From: Bacteroidota bacterium
GTDB taxonomy: Bacteria > Bacteroidota > Bacteroidia > Bacteroidales > Prolixibacteraceae
NCBI GenBank assembly: GCA_023251435.1
Contig: JAHEYU010000009.1
Location: 59,615 to 123,614, forward strand
DNA: 64,000 nt
Direction: 5' to 3'
Below are positions 44,578 to 52,927 of this stretch, piece by piece. Numbering within the stretch: the first letter of the stretch is position 1; every line of letters begins with the position of its first letter. The notes under the pieces are model-generated. The model was not told the DNA's origin, searched no databases, and saw nothing but the letters and a program-made list of their open reading frames with translations. A program made the position numbers and the translations under genes.

Positions 44578-45174
44578 TCAGTCCAGAAAGAACTGAATCA
44601 CCCAAAGCATAAAAATCTGTTTGTAGTATGGTTTCAGCGACTCGCGAAGTTTGCGTAAGGCAATACCAACATGGTTTTCAACCGTTTTGGGAGTAATTCC
44701 GAGTTGTTCGGCAATCTCTTTGTGCGACAGGTTTTCTTCCCAAGCCAATTGGTAAATCTGACGGCTCTTCTCCGGGAGTTTGTCAATAGCCGAATCAATT
44801 AATGCGCGGAGTTCGTTATTCTCCATAAACTCATGAGATTCCGAAGAGGCGGAAAGCAAATGCTTGCCCGATTCCAACGAAGTGATCACCGTTTTGTGCG
44901 CTTTACGGTAATGGCTGATGGCCATATTTTTGGCCGAAGAAAAAAGAAACGATTTAAAAGTAGCTTTGATCTGAAGGGTTTCACGCTTTTCCCAGATATA
45001 GGTAAAAATTTCAAGCGCAATTTCTTCTGAAAGTTCTTTGGAATGCAGGTAAATCATCAGGAAGTTGCATAAATCAGCAAAGTGAGCGTCGAACAAAAAA
45101 CGATAGGCGCCAATGTTGCCCTCTGCCATAAGTTGCAAAGCTTCTGTATCGTTCCTGAAATTTTGTTTCAACAT
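44578..45174 (-). CDS. RNA polymerase ECF sigma-70 factor
   Basis: A 198-residue sigma factor with region 2 (DAHFADLCNFLMIYLHSKE; SFLFSSAKNMAISHYRK) and region 4 (LPEKSRQIYQLAWEE and LSHKEIAEQLGITPKTVENH). It belongs to the Bacteroidota group encoded with FecR and SusC/D and should direct transcription of susCD when the FecR partner releases it. The start is the ATG at 45174. Its own promoter has a -7 element at 45212-45219. Confidence 0.95.
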   Translation of the reverse strand: MLKQNFRNDTEALQLMAEGNIGAYRFLFDAHFADLCNFLMIYLHSKELSEEIALEIFTYIWEKRETLQIKATFKSFLFSSAKNMAISHYRKAHKTVITSLESGKHLLSASSESHEFMENNELRALIDSAIDKLPEKSRQIYQLAWEENLSHKEIAEQLGITPKTVENHVGIALRKLRESLKPYYKQIFMLWVIQFFLD

Positions 45175-45211
45175 ACCTGATTTATTGATCTTGCAAATCT
45201 ATTATTGCGAA

Positions 45212-45219
45212 CAAATATA
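45212..45219 (-). promoter_or_regulatory. -7 promoter element for the sigma factor gene
   Basis: TATATTTG matches the housekeeping TAnnTTTG and lies 37 bases before the ATG, so the sigma gene itself appears to be read by the primary sigma factor. Confidence 0.55.
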
Positions 45220-45260
45220 GTTATTCAAGGGTTGCATTATGCAAGCCGGTATTTATCGAA

Positions 45261-45290
45261 AAAAAAGGGACACGTTTCCGCATCCCTTTT
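45261..45290 (-). terminator. Terminator after the SPOR-domain gene
   Basis: On the minus strand, AAAAGGGA and TCCCTTTT pair around a short loop with two internal mismatches and are followed by eight T. It is placed 22 bases after the stop of the SPOR lipoprotein gene. Confidence 0.65.
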
Positions 45291-45311
45291 CAGATTCTAT
45301 TCCAAATCACT

Positions 45312-45821
45312 TTATTTTTTAATTAGCAACCAGCTATCTGCGTATTTCGGAAATTCAACTCTGATTTTCTGAACACGGTTGCGAGCGGCAGCTTCGTCGT
45401 TAAAAGCATCGACACAAACTCTGTAATAGCCAGTTTCGCCATGCATAATAATTGGCTTGAAGCCTTGTTGTACCAGTTCCTGTTTGAACCGGCCTGCATT
45501 TTCGTTACTACTGAAACTACCTACAATCACATAAAAACTTTTGGTTCCATAAGCTGCCTGATCTTCAGCTGAAAGTGTGAAATTTTCGCTTCGTATTGAA
45601 ACGGGTTTACCTTCTGCAGCTTTGTTTGCAGTTTCGTACATGGTATCCGAAACCGGATTTTCGCGCACTGTTGATTTAGGAGCCGGTACTGAAAATACTT
45701 TTGTTTCTGTGGTTGTTTCTGTTTTAGGAGCTGTAGCTTCGCCTTTTTTAGAAGACTTGAATACTTTACATCCGCTGGTTAGCAGAGCAATAGTAAAAGC
45801 AACTAAGATGATTCTTTTCAT
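45312..45821 (-). CDS. SPOR-domain lipoprotein
   Basis: A 169-residue lipoprotein. A lipobox TSGC lies at residues 15-18, followed by a Lys/Thr/Glu-rich linker and a C-terminal SPOR domain (about 98-165, SFYVIVGSFSSNENAGRF and YYRVCVDAF) that binds denuded peptidoglycan at division sites. The start is the ATG at 45821, where the signal begins. It is a single gene with a -7 promoter box at 45848-45855 and a terminator. Confidence 0.9.
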   Translation of the reverse strand: MKRIILVAFTIALLTSGCKVFKSSKKGEATAPKTETTTETKVFSVPAPKSTVRENPVSDTMYETANKAAEGKPVSIRSENFTLSAEDQAAYGTKSFYVIVGSFSSNENAGRFKQELVQQGFKPIIMHGETGYYRVCVDAFNDEAAARNRVQKIRVEFPKYADSWLLIKK

Positions 45822-45847
45822 GGTCTTATGGATATAAAATTTGATTT

Positions 45848-45855
45848 CAAATTTA
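45848..45855 (-). promoter_or_regulatory. -7 promoter element for the SPOR gene
   Basis: TAAATTTG, a full TAnnTTTG match, ends 26 bases before the ATG at 45821. Confidence 0.5.
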
Positions 45856-45984
45856 CGAAAGATCGTGTACCGTTTTAATACAACAGCGACTGTCAGTGAA
45901 TTATTTATCAACAATCAAATGTTAATGAGTCTGCATTAATGAGTTAATGTTTCGACCAAAACAGAAAAAGTGTTGGTCAGGATT

Positions 45985-46230
45985 TCAGAAATTAAGCATT
46001 TTTTTCATAAATCGCTGTCCTTTAACCGAGCGATAAAAACTCACTTGCCTGATTGCTTTCATCCGTGTCTCAAAACACTCCGAAAACATCATAACCCAGG
46101 GACCACGGTCTTTGGTCGGTGCTATTTGATTCGAATTGTGCATTTCAAGCACCTTCTCAAGGTCTTCAAAATAACCGTAATAGAAGATTCCCGTATCGGG
46201 AGAATAGATCGCGTAAGAATAATACTTCAT
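45985..46230 (-). CDS. GIY-YIG domain protein, short
   Basis: An 81-residue protein that is nearly all GIY-YIG fold: YAIYSPDTGIFYYGYFED provides the diverged GIY...YIG elements (YAIY and YYG), and FETRMKAIRQVSFYRSVKG the following arginine and helix. Single-domain proteins of this kind are common in Bacteroidota and mostly untested as nucleases. The start is the ATG at 46230; an earlier in-frame start adds residues without homology. Not clearly part of an operon. Confidence 0.8.
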   Translation of the reverse strand: MKYYSYAIYSPDTGIFYYGYFEDLEKVLEMHNSNQIAPTKDRGPWVMMFSECFETRMKAIRQVSFYRSVKGQRFMKKMLNF

Positions 46231-46325
46231 TATAAAAATCATTTTTTGAAGCGGTGAGTCCAATAATGTTTTTCGATCCGCCGCCTTTCAGAACGCGCAA
46301 AAGTACTAAAAAAGCTCAATCTTTA

Positions 46326-47882
46326 TTATGCTCCGGGAATGATAACAAAATTCATCCAGTTGCTTTCCTCCTGATAATCTTCGACTACCCGTGTTTTATT
46401 GCTGAAGTTGAAATGCTGAAACAGCGAAGTAATTTCCTGTTTTAGGAAAACCTGCGCATTACTGATCAGATCGCTTCTGTAGCCTTTTTCGCCCAGGTTG
46501 ATTACCATTTCGAACGACACAATTCGTCCAAGAATTTTGCCAAGTTCAACCATTTTGCGTTGCGGAAGTTCCATATTCAATTCAAAATCAAGCATCTCTT
46601 TCATCGATGAGACCGATTTTGAAGTCAGGTTGTAGTTTTTGAGAAACTGATACAGATTACTTTCCCTGGTTTTCTTCATCATTTTCACCAGATTTTCAGA
46701 AATCTGGGCGTACAGAATATCGTTCGACCCCTCAAAAATCTGGAAAGGACGGCTGTCGGTAATACTTCTTCCGGCAATATGGCTTAATTTATATGCCTGA
46801 GCGCCAACCAACTGCGTGGCCGACTGAGCCGCATCCTGCATCAGGTCGGTTACAACACTTTTTACTGAATTTGCTTCAAAACCTATTGAGAAAAGATCGT
46901 TTTCAATTCCGGCTTTTTCGCTGCTGTTGGCGCACATGGCCGAACAAACCGTGTAGGATGCCTGCAACATGCCCAATCGCTGCTGAACCTGATCGTAGGT
47001 AAACAAAGGTTTTCCGCCGATAAGTCTGTTATTTGCATGAGCAATCGATTCGTCGAGCAATCGCTGGATAAAGCCCATTGCCATACCCGGGAATTGCATA
47101 CGGCTGCGGTGCAGCAAATCGAGCATCATTTTCACCCCGGTAGTTTCCGGAACCAGCTTTTGTATTTTAGGTATTTCAACGTCAATTCTGTTTCGGCCAT
47201 AAGGAATCTGGAACAATCCCAAATTCTCGTAAAACTCTTCAACCACAATCTGTTGGCCGGGGCTGTTAACATCACAGATAAAGAAATCGATGTCACGTTT
47301 CAAATCGCCCGACTGGCTTCTTTCGCGCGCTGTAAGTAACCAGAATTCGGCCCAGCCGGTCAGCCCTGCCCAATGTTTGGTTCCATTCAGGTGGTATTTT
47401 CCGTTTTTTTCTGAAAACGATGTTTGCATGTTCAGTGCATCACTTCCAAAGTCAGGTTCGGTGATCATTAGCCCGCCCATGTTTTGATGTTTCAGGAAAC
47501 GTTCAAAAACTGCCGACTTGGCTTCTTCCTGCCCGTATTTTGCAACCGGCTGAAGAAACAATGCGGAGTTTATTCCAAATGTGAGAGACAGAGCAAGCGA
47601 TTCATAGGAAGCTGCCGCAAGCAAAGCAATACTTTCATTCATTTTACATCCTCTTCCTCCATATTCGGTCGGAATTGCGATCGCCAACGGATTTAAATCC
47701 ATAATTTCGCGCATCACAAAAGGAGGCATACCGCGCTTAACAGCCATTTGGTCAATATCGGCACGAACATGGAAAACATGTTTCATGCGTGCTTTTAAAT
47801 TATTCAGAAATTCGCCGAATGGTATATTTTGCGCATCCGAATCAACAATTGGATTTTCGACTTTTAAATCTGCCTGGTTCAT
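46326..47882 (-). CDS. Acyl-CoA dehydrogenase family protein
   Basis: A 518-residue flavoprotein with the acyl-CoA dehydrogenase core: AIPTEYGGRG at the N-terminal domain, MITEPDFGSDALNMQT as the substrate/FAD signature and FQIFEGSNDILYAQISENL at the C-terminus. It is longer than the usual 380-residue enzymes, with about 100 extra C-terminal residues. The substrate is unknown. The ATG at 47882 is preferred to the adjacent TTG. No other fatty-acid oxidation genes lie nearby. Confidence 0.88.
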   Translation of the reverse strand: MNQADLKVENPIVDSDAQNIPFGEFLNNLKARMKHVFHVRADIDQMAVKRGMPPFVMREIMDLNPLAIAIPTEYGGRGCKMNESIALLAAASYESLALSLTFGINSALFLQPVAKYGQEEAKSAVFERFLKHQNMGGLMITEPDFGSDALNMQTSFSEKNGKYHLNGTKHWAGLTGWAEFWLLTARERSQSGDLKRDIDFFICDVNSPGQQIVVEEFYENLGLFQIPYGRNRIDVEIPKIQKLVPETTGVKMMLDLLHRSRMQFPGMAMGFIQRLLDESIAHANNRLIGGKPLFTYDQVQQRLGMLQASYTVCSAMCANSSEKAGIENDLFSIGFEANSVKSVVTDLMQDAAQSATQLVGAQAYKLSHIAGRSITDSRPFQIFEGSNDILYAQISENLVKMMKKTRESNLYQFLKNYNLTSKSVSSMKEMLDFELNMELPQRKMVELGKILGRIVSFEMVINLGEKGYRSDLISNAQVFLKQEITSLFQHFNFSNKTRVVEDYQEESNWMNFVIIPGA

Positions 47883-48089
47883 CAATTTCAGAGTGTTTTT
47901 GTTTCAAAAATATTTCCTGAAGGTTCAGTTCGTAACCGCAAAGAAATTTTAATTAATCAAGAACGATAACATCTAATTGTCCTGAATGTTTTTGTTTTTA
48001 AAATTTGCAGCGTGAAATAATTTTTTCGTTTCAGGAATTTTGTAATTTTTTAAAGAGGTGCAATACTGATAATCCAAAATTCAAATAAA

Positions 48090-49424
48090 ATGAAGAAGAA
48101 ATCAAATAAGTTTTTACCATACATCATTGCTTTGGTGGTAATACTGATCGTCGTATTGGTTATCGGTAAGAAACAAGGATGGTTTGGAAAACAATATGAA
48201 ATTAATGTCGCCACCAAAGTGGTCGAAAGCAAAACCATCACCGAGTTAATTACCGCAAATGGTAAAATTCAGCCCGAAACCGAAATCAAAATCAGCCCTG
48301 ATGTTTCAGGAGAAATTATTGAATTGAATATTGATGAAGGAGATGAGGTAAAAAAGGGGCAACTTTTGGTAGTGATTAAACCCGACATTTATATTCAGTC
48401 GTACAACAGGGCACAGGCCAGCCTTAGTTCTTCACAGGCACGTCTGGCTCAGGCAGATGCACGGCAAATTGAGAGTGAATTATCATACAAACGGGCAAAT
48501 ACATTGTTCAAACAGGATGCGATTCCGGTATCGGATTATGAAACCGCGCAGGCATCTTATAAAGTGGCACAATCAGAAGTTAAAGCGGCGCAATTCGCAG
48601 TAAAGTCAGCTGAAGCATCGGTAGCCGAAGCACAGGAGCAGCTCGTTAAAACCAAGATTTATGCACCAATGGACGGTACTGTTTCGCGCCTGAATGTTGA
48701 GAAAGGCGAACGCGTGGTTGGAACCAACATGTATGCAGGAACTGAGATGCTGGTAATTGCAAATCTGTTTCTGATGGAGGTAAAAGTAGATGTAAACGAA
48801 AATGATATTGTACGTGTTAACCTGAATGATACCGCTTTAATTGAAGTCGATGCGTATCTGGGGCGAAAGTTTAAAGGGATTGTCACCGAAATCGCCAATT
48901 CGGCCAATGTTGTGGGTGGTTCTACCGATCAGGTAACCAATTTTAATGTAAAGATTCTTGTGCTCGAAAGTTCCTACAAAGATCTTACTGATAGTATTTC
49001 CGGGAAAAAATATCCTTTCCGTCCGGGGATGTCGGCAACTGTAGATATACAGACCGAAACAAGGCAAAATGTAATTTCAGTTCCGATTCAGGCGGTAACC
49101 ACCCGTGCTCTTAAAGGAAACGGCAAACAGGAAGTCAAACCGCAAGAAGGCGAAAATATGGAAGAAACAACCGGAACCGAGCAGGTTGCCAAAGGCGAAG
49201 AGGAAGAAAAAGTAGAAGTTGTTTTTGTTTATCTGGATGGCAAAGTTTACAAAAAACCCGTTAAAACAGGTATTCAGGATAGTCAGAACATTGAGATAGT
49301 CGAAGGTTTGAAAGCCGGCGACGAAATAGTAGTAGCTCCTTTTAACGCTATTAATAAACTTCTGAACGACAGCTCGGCAGTTAAAAAAGTAGATGAAAAG
49401 GATTTGTTTAAAGTGAAAAAATAA
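48090..49424 (+). CDS. Periplasmic adaptor (HlyD/MacA type) of an efflux system
   Basis: A 444-residue membrane-fusion protein: an N-terminal membrane anchor (residues 9-27), a lipoyl half-motif (SPDVSGEIIELNIDEGDEVKKGQ), a coiled-coil hairpin (about 110-185, Ala/Gln/Glu rich), the second lipoyl half (DGTVSRLNVEKGERVVG) and beta-barrel domains with an acidic linker (EEEEKVEVVFVYLDG). It should link an inner-membrane pump to a TolC-type channel. No ABC or RND pump gene follows; its partners must be elsewhere. Convergent with a TetR gene. Confidence 0.9.
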   Translation: MKKKSNKFLPYIIALVVILIVVLVIGKKQGWFGKQYEINVATKVVESKTITELITANGKIQPETEIKISPDVSGEIIELNIDEGDEVKKGQLLVVIKPDIYIQSYNRAQASLSSSQARLAQADARQIESELSYKRANTLFKQDAIPVSDYETAQASYKVAQSEVKAAQFAVKSAEASVAEAQEQLVKTKIYAPMDGTVSRLNVEKGERVVGTNMYAGTEMLVIANLFLMEVKVDVNENDIVRVNLNDTALIEVDAYLGRKFKGIVTEIANSANVVGGSTDQVTNFNVKILVLESSYKDLTDSISGKKYPFRPGMSATVDIQTETRQNVISVPIQAVTTRALKGNGKQEVKPQEGENMEETTGTEQVAKGEEEEKVEVVFVYLDGKVYKKPVKTGIQDSQNIEIVEGLKAGDEIVVAPFNAINKLLNDSSAVKKVDEKDLFKVKK

Positions 49425-49450
49425 AGTTCACAAAAATACTAAAACATAGC

Positions 49451-49484
49451 AAATGGCTGTCTGTAATGAAACAGGCAGCCATTT
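49451..49484. terminator. Bidirectional terminator between adaptor and TetR genes
   Basis: A 14-bp stem (49451-49464 with 49471-49484, one G-T pair) with a 6-base loop between convergent genes. Confidence 0.75.
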
Positions 49485-49510
49485 GTCGTTATTTTGGATA
49501 GCATCCGGAA

Positions 49511-50113
49511 TTACTTTGCTACAATTCCGAAGAACAAAATATTCAACATTTCGTCCACCGATTTTTGAATATCATCATCCGAAACATTTTTCACAATCAG
49601 CGGGACTTCAAATCCATGCAGGGCAGTAACAATTGTTTTGGCGGTCAGTTCAGGGTTTTGAATTCTGAATACCCCATTTTCAATTCCCTTCTGAAGCATT
49701 AAATTTACCCTTTTAACCTCTGCCTCCAAATGATCCTTCCGTAGATTATTTACAAAGTAAAGATGGTCGAGCAAATCATTTTTAATAGCCTCGTAATAGT
49801 TAACCACCACCTTCAATGTCAACATCCTGATATAAATATAGGTTTTCAGTTTCTGGATCGGATCCTCTATCCCCGAAATCTCAGCATCTATTGCATTCAC
49901 TCTTATTTCGGCTTCAGCATCAATCACAGCCTTAAATATGTCATCTTTACTTTTAAAGTAGTAATAAATGGTGCTCTTCCCTTTTTTTGCTTCACGGGCA
50001 ATATCTTCAAGCGCGGTTTTTTTATATCCGTATCGCGCAAATACCAAACGAGCCGTCTGAACGATCTGTTCCCGCACTTCGTCTTTTCCTGTATTTTGTA
50101 GATTGCTTCCCAT
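49511..50113 (-). CDS. TetR/AcrR-family transcriptional regulator
   Basis: A 200-residue regulator. The N-terminal helix-turn-helix (about 16-60) reads TARLVFARYGYKKTALEDIA and KGKSTIYYYFKSKDDIFKAV; the C-terminal ligand domain is all-helical. It is convergent with the efflux adaptor gene. TetR genes near adaptor genes often control the pump, but here the two do not share a promoter region, so that link is weak. Confidence 0.92.
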   Translation of the reverse strand: MGSNLQNTGKDEVREQIVQTARLVFARYGYKKTALEDIAREAKKGKSTIYYYFKSKDDIFKAVIDAEAEIRVNAIDAEISGIEDPIQKLKTYIYIRMLTLKVVVNYYEAIKNDLLDHLYFVNNLRKDHLEAEVKRVNLMLQKGIENGVFRIQNPELTAKTIVTALHGFEVPLIVKNVSDDDIQKSVDEMLNILFFGIVAK

Positions 50114-50261
50114 TTTCGAGGCTTTTTAATTTTATCGCCAATATACCGGTAGTTATTGTATTATTCAAGAATCCTGAAATTTTAAACACCCTCACAGCTC
50201 TTGATTTTTTTGAATCTCAAATTCTTTTCATCACATTTGCAATGATATAAAACGACATACT

Positions 50262-50570
50262 ATGTTTCAGGTTATTTGGGAATTGAAAGTAAAATTTAAG
50301 GAACGCGATAAATTCGAAAAATTTTACGACCCGAAAGGCGATTGGGTAAAATTTTTCAGCAAATCGCCCGACTACCAGGGAACCGACGTGCTCGATAGCG
50401 GTGAAGGCGACGGAATTTTTCTGGTAATTGACGAATGGCAATCCGAAGAAGCTTTTAACGAGTTTGTAAAAAGCCGGAAAGCAGACTACGATTTGCTCGA
50501 AGAAAAAGCAAAAGCAGCGAGTCGCACAAAAAAGCGTATTTGGATTAACCTGAATCCGGAGGAAGATTAG
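50262..50570 (+). CDS. ABM-like dimeric alpha/beta-barrel protein
   Basis: A 102-residue protein of the antibiotic-biosynthesis-monooxygenase-like (ferredoxin-type dimeric barrel) group: MFQVIWELKVKFKERDKFEKF gives the first strand and helix, IFLVIDEWQSEEAFNEFVKS the later strand-helix. These proteins act as small oxygenases or have no known reaction. An imperfect palindromic repeat separates it from the following HAD gene. Confidence 0.7.
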   Translation: MFQVIWELKVKFKERDKFEKFYDPKGDWVKFFSKSPDYQGTDVLDSGEGDGIFLVIDEWQSEEAFNEFVKSRKADYDLLEEKAKAASRTKKRIWINLNPEED

Positions 50571-50688
50571 GTTGAATGTTTAAGGTTCAATGTTTAAAGT
50601 TGAGCTTTTGAAAATGGCGAATCCTCTTTGTAATTTGAATTTGAAGCCTTTAACCTTGAACTTTAAACTCACAACTTTAAACTTTTCG
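50571..50688. repeat. Imperfect palindromic intergenic repeat (TTTAAA/TTGAA words)
   Basis: The gap before the HAD gene consists of repeated words such as GTTTAAGGTTCAATGTTTAA on the left and CCTTGAACTTTAAACT on the right, imperfect inverted partners around a central AT-rich loop. Frames through it give low-complexity peptides, which is why the HAD start was placed after it. Confidence 0.5.
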
Positions 50689-51339
50689 ATGCATTACAAC
50701 CACCTCCTTTTCGATCTCGACGGAACCCTGACCGATCCACGCCTGGGAATTGGCAACTCCCTGAAATATGCACTTCGCCAAATGCAAATCGACGGTTACA
50801 GCGAAGAAATACTTGACCGCTTTGTCGGGCCGCCACTTCAGGTAGGATTTAAAACTCTTTTTGGTCTGAACGAGCGAAATACAAATCTGGCCGTTGAGCA
50901 TTTCAGGACTTATTTCGGCGAAAAAGGATTATACGAAAACCAACCCTATGCCGGAATTACCGAATTGCTGGAAGAACTTCATCTCTCCGGAAAACGCATT
51001 TATGTGGTGACTTCGAAACTGGAGAAATATGCAAAAATGATTATCCGTCATTTTGAATTCGACCGGTACATTGATGATTTACAAGGGGCAGAATACTCAG
51101 GAAAACATTCAGGAAAAGGACAATTAATTGGTGAACTAATGGAACGAAACCGAATAGTGCCTTCCTCGTCGGTAGTGATGATTGGCGACACCCATTACGA
51201 TATGATTGGTGCAAAAGAGCAGAGCATTTCGACCATTGCTGTGGGTTATGGTTTCGGAACTCCGGAAACACTCAGTTCGTGCAACCCCGATTTTATGGCC
51301 GGTAGCGTTGACGAACTGGCTGAATTGCTGCTTGGGTAA
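50689..51339 (+). CDS. HAD-family phosphatase, phosphoglycolate-phosphatase-like
   Basis: A 216-residue HAD hydrolase of the subfamily with a helical cap. Motif I is FDLDGTLTDP (residues 8-17), motif II is VVTSK, and MIGDTHYD provides the C-terminal acidic motif. The substrate is unknown; phosphoglycolate phosphatase and pyrophosphatase are the nearest named groups. The start is the ATG at 50689, where homology begins; an upstream frame reads through repeated sequence. Confidence 0.9.
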   Translation: MHYNHLLFDLDGTLTDPRLGIGNSLKYALRQMQIDGYSEEILDRFVGPPLQVGFKTLFGLNERNTNLAVEHFRTYFGEKGLYENQPYAGITELLEELHLSGKRIYVVTSKLEKYAKMIIRHFEFDRYIDDLQGAEYSGKHSGKGQLIGELMERNRIVPSSSVVMIGDTHYDMIGAKEQSISTIAVGYGFGTPETLSSCNPDFMAGSVDELAELLLG

Positions 51340-51397
51340 AAACTGATCAATTTTTTCTTATCTTAATCGTCTCTTAAAACAAGCTCAATTTTCGCTC

Positions 51398-52354
51398 ATG
51401 GAAATGACTTCGAAGAAAAAGTGGTTTGTCATTCTAAACCCACATGCCGGTTCGGGTCGTGGAGCAAAAGACCGGACAGAAATACTAAAAAGTCTTGACA
51501 AAGCAGGCTTTGATTATAAACTGAAAATCTCCGAATTTCCAAAACACACCATTCACCTCACCATCGAAGCAATTGCAAAAGGATTCCGCAACCTGATTGT
51601 TGCCGGAGGCGATGGCACTTTGAACGAAGCGGTAAATGGCATTTTTTCACAAACTGTTTGTCCTCCTGAAGAAATATTAATCGGCATGATTCCGGTTGGA
51701 ACAGGCAACGATTGGATAAAAACATTCGGCATTCCGAACAACTACAAGGATGCGGTAAAAATCATCAAACAAGGAAAAACCATGCGCCAGGATGTTGGCC
51801 AAATACAGTTTGCCGAGAATGATTTGGCGAAAACTTGTTATTTCGCAAACATGGCTGGTTTTGGATTCGACGCGATGGTGGCCTCAAAAACCAACCGGCT
51901 GAAAGACAAAGGCAGGAAAGGAATTTCACTCTACCTGCAGGCACTTGGTTCGAGTTTTTTGAATTATCAAACTGCCAAAACATGCATAATAATTGACGGA
52001 CAGGAATTTAACGAGTTAATCTTTTCAGTAAGCATTGGTATCGGAAAATTCAATGGAGGTGGCATGAAACAGGCACCCGATGCGATACCCGATAACGGAC
52101 ACTTTCAGGTTACCATCATCCGGAAAATCGGGTTATTCGGAATACTTCGCAATCTGCCAGGCCTGTATTCAGGCGAATTTGTGAAAGACCCGCGTGTTTC
52201 AACCCATCAAGCTTTGAATATTTCAATAAGTTCGGCGCATCAGATTGCCGGTGAGGCCGATGGTGAAATTTTAGGTGATAATAAATTTGAAATTGCAATT
52301 ATTTCTCAAAAATTAAACGTAATTTTTAATCCTGAAAATTATCTGAAACTTTAA
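51398..52354 (+). CDS. Diacylglycerol kinase-family lipid kinase
   Basis: A 318-residue lipid kinase of the DagK/YegS/LCB5 group. ILNPHAGSGRG begins the nucleotide domain and GGDGTLNEAV is the diagnostic motif; IPVGTGNDW and a C-terminal GEADGE complete the pattern. It phosphorylates diacylglycerol, sphingoid bases or related lipids; which one is not clear. It is followed 15 bp later by mscL in the same direction, so the two form an operon. Confidence 0.92.
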   Translation: MEMTSKKKWFVILNPHAGSGRGAKDRTEILKSLDKAGFDYKLKISEFPKHTIHLTIEAIAKGFRNLIVAGGDGTLNEAVNGIFSQTVCPPEEILIGMIPVGTGNDWIKTFGIPNNYKDAVKIIKQGKTMRQDVGQIQFAENDLAKTCYFANMAGFGFDAMVASKTNRLKDKGRKGISLYLQALGSSFLNYQTAKTCIIIDGQEFNELIFSVSIGIGKFNGGGMKQAPDAIPDNGHFQVTIIRKIGLFGILRNLPGLYSGEFVKDPRVSTHQALNISISSAHQIAGEADGEILGDNKFEIAIISQKLNVIFNPENYLKL

Positions 52355-52369
52355 TCTAAAACTTTAATT

Positions 52370-52798
52370 ATGAAACTAGTCAATGAATTTAAGGCATTTG
52401 CCATGCGCGGAAACGTGGTTGACATGGCTGTAGGTATCATTATTGGTGGTGCTTTTGGGAAAATAGTAAGTTCGGTAGTATCCGATGTAATTATGCCACC
52501 AATCGGCCTTTTGTTGGGCGGCGTAAAGTTTACCGACCTTAAAATTGTGCTCAAAGATGCGATCCTCGATCCGGCAGGAGTTGTTACAACACAAGCTGTA
52601 ACAATAAATTACGGAAATTTCATTCAGGTAACAGTCGATTTTCTGATTGTAGCATTCGCCATTTTCATGATGATTAAAGCAATGAACAGCCTGAAGAAAA
52701 AAGAGGAAGCCGCACCGGAAGAAGCTCCTGCCCCACCTCCTCCAACCAAAGAAGAAGTCCTTCTATCTGAAATCAGAGATATCCTGAAAAATAAATAA
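52370..52798 (+). CDS. mscL: Large-conductance mechanosensitive channel
   Basis: A 142-residue channel that releases solutes under sudden hypo-osmotic stress. The N-terminus [20 protein letters not shown] is characteristic, with the pore helix TM1 (about 15-40), a loop, TM2 (about 80-103, [16 protein letters not shown]) and a C-terminal helix after a Pro/Ala/Glu-rich linker. The length is normal. A terminator follows. Confidence 0.95.
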   Translation: MKLVNEFKAFAMRGNVVDMAVGIIIGGAFGKIVSSVVSDVIMPPIGLLLGGVKFTDLKIVLKDAILDPAGVVTTQAVTINYGNFIQVTVDFLIVAFAIFMMIKAMNSLKKKEEAAPEEAPAPPPPTKEEVLLSEIRDILKNK

Positions 52799-52820
52799 GC
52801 ATTATAGCTGAATTAAACTT

Positions 52821-52855
52821 GAAGACGGGTCGGAAACGGTCCGTCTTCGTTTTTT
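52821..52855 (+). terminator. Terminator after mscL
   Basis: An 8-bp stem GAAGACGG/CCGTCTTC, extended by G-T and C-G pairs, followed by GTTTTTT. Confidence 0.85.
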
Positions 52856-52927
52856 AATATAAATCGAGGTTTTGACAAACAGCTATTTTTTACGACTTTT
52901 GAAAACAAAATCACTAATTCCACGCTG

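Noticed and set aside
46254..46445. Plus-strand frame between the GIY-YIG and acyl-CoA dehydrogenase genes
   Set aside because: It runs antisense into the dehydrogenase C-terminus and has no ribosome-binding site.
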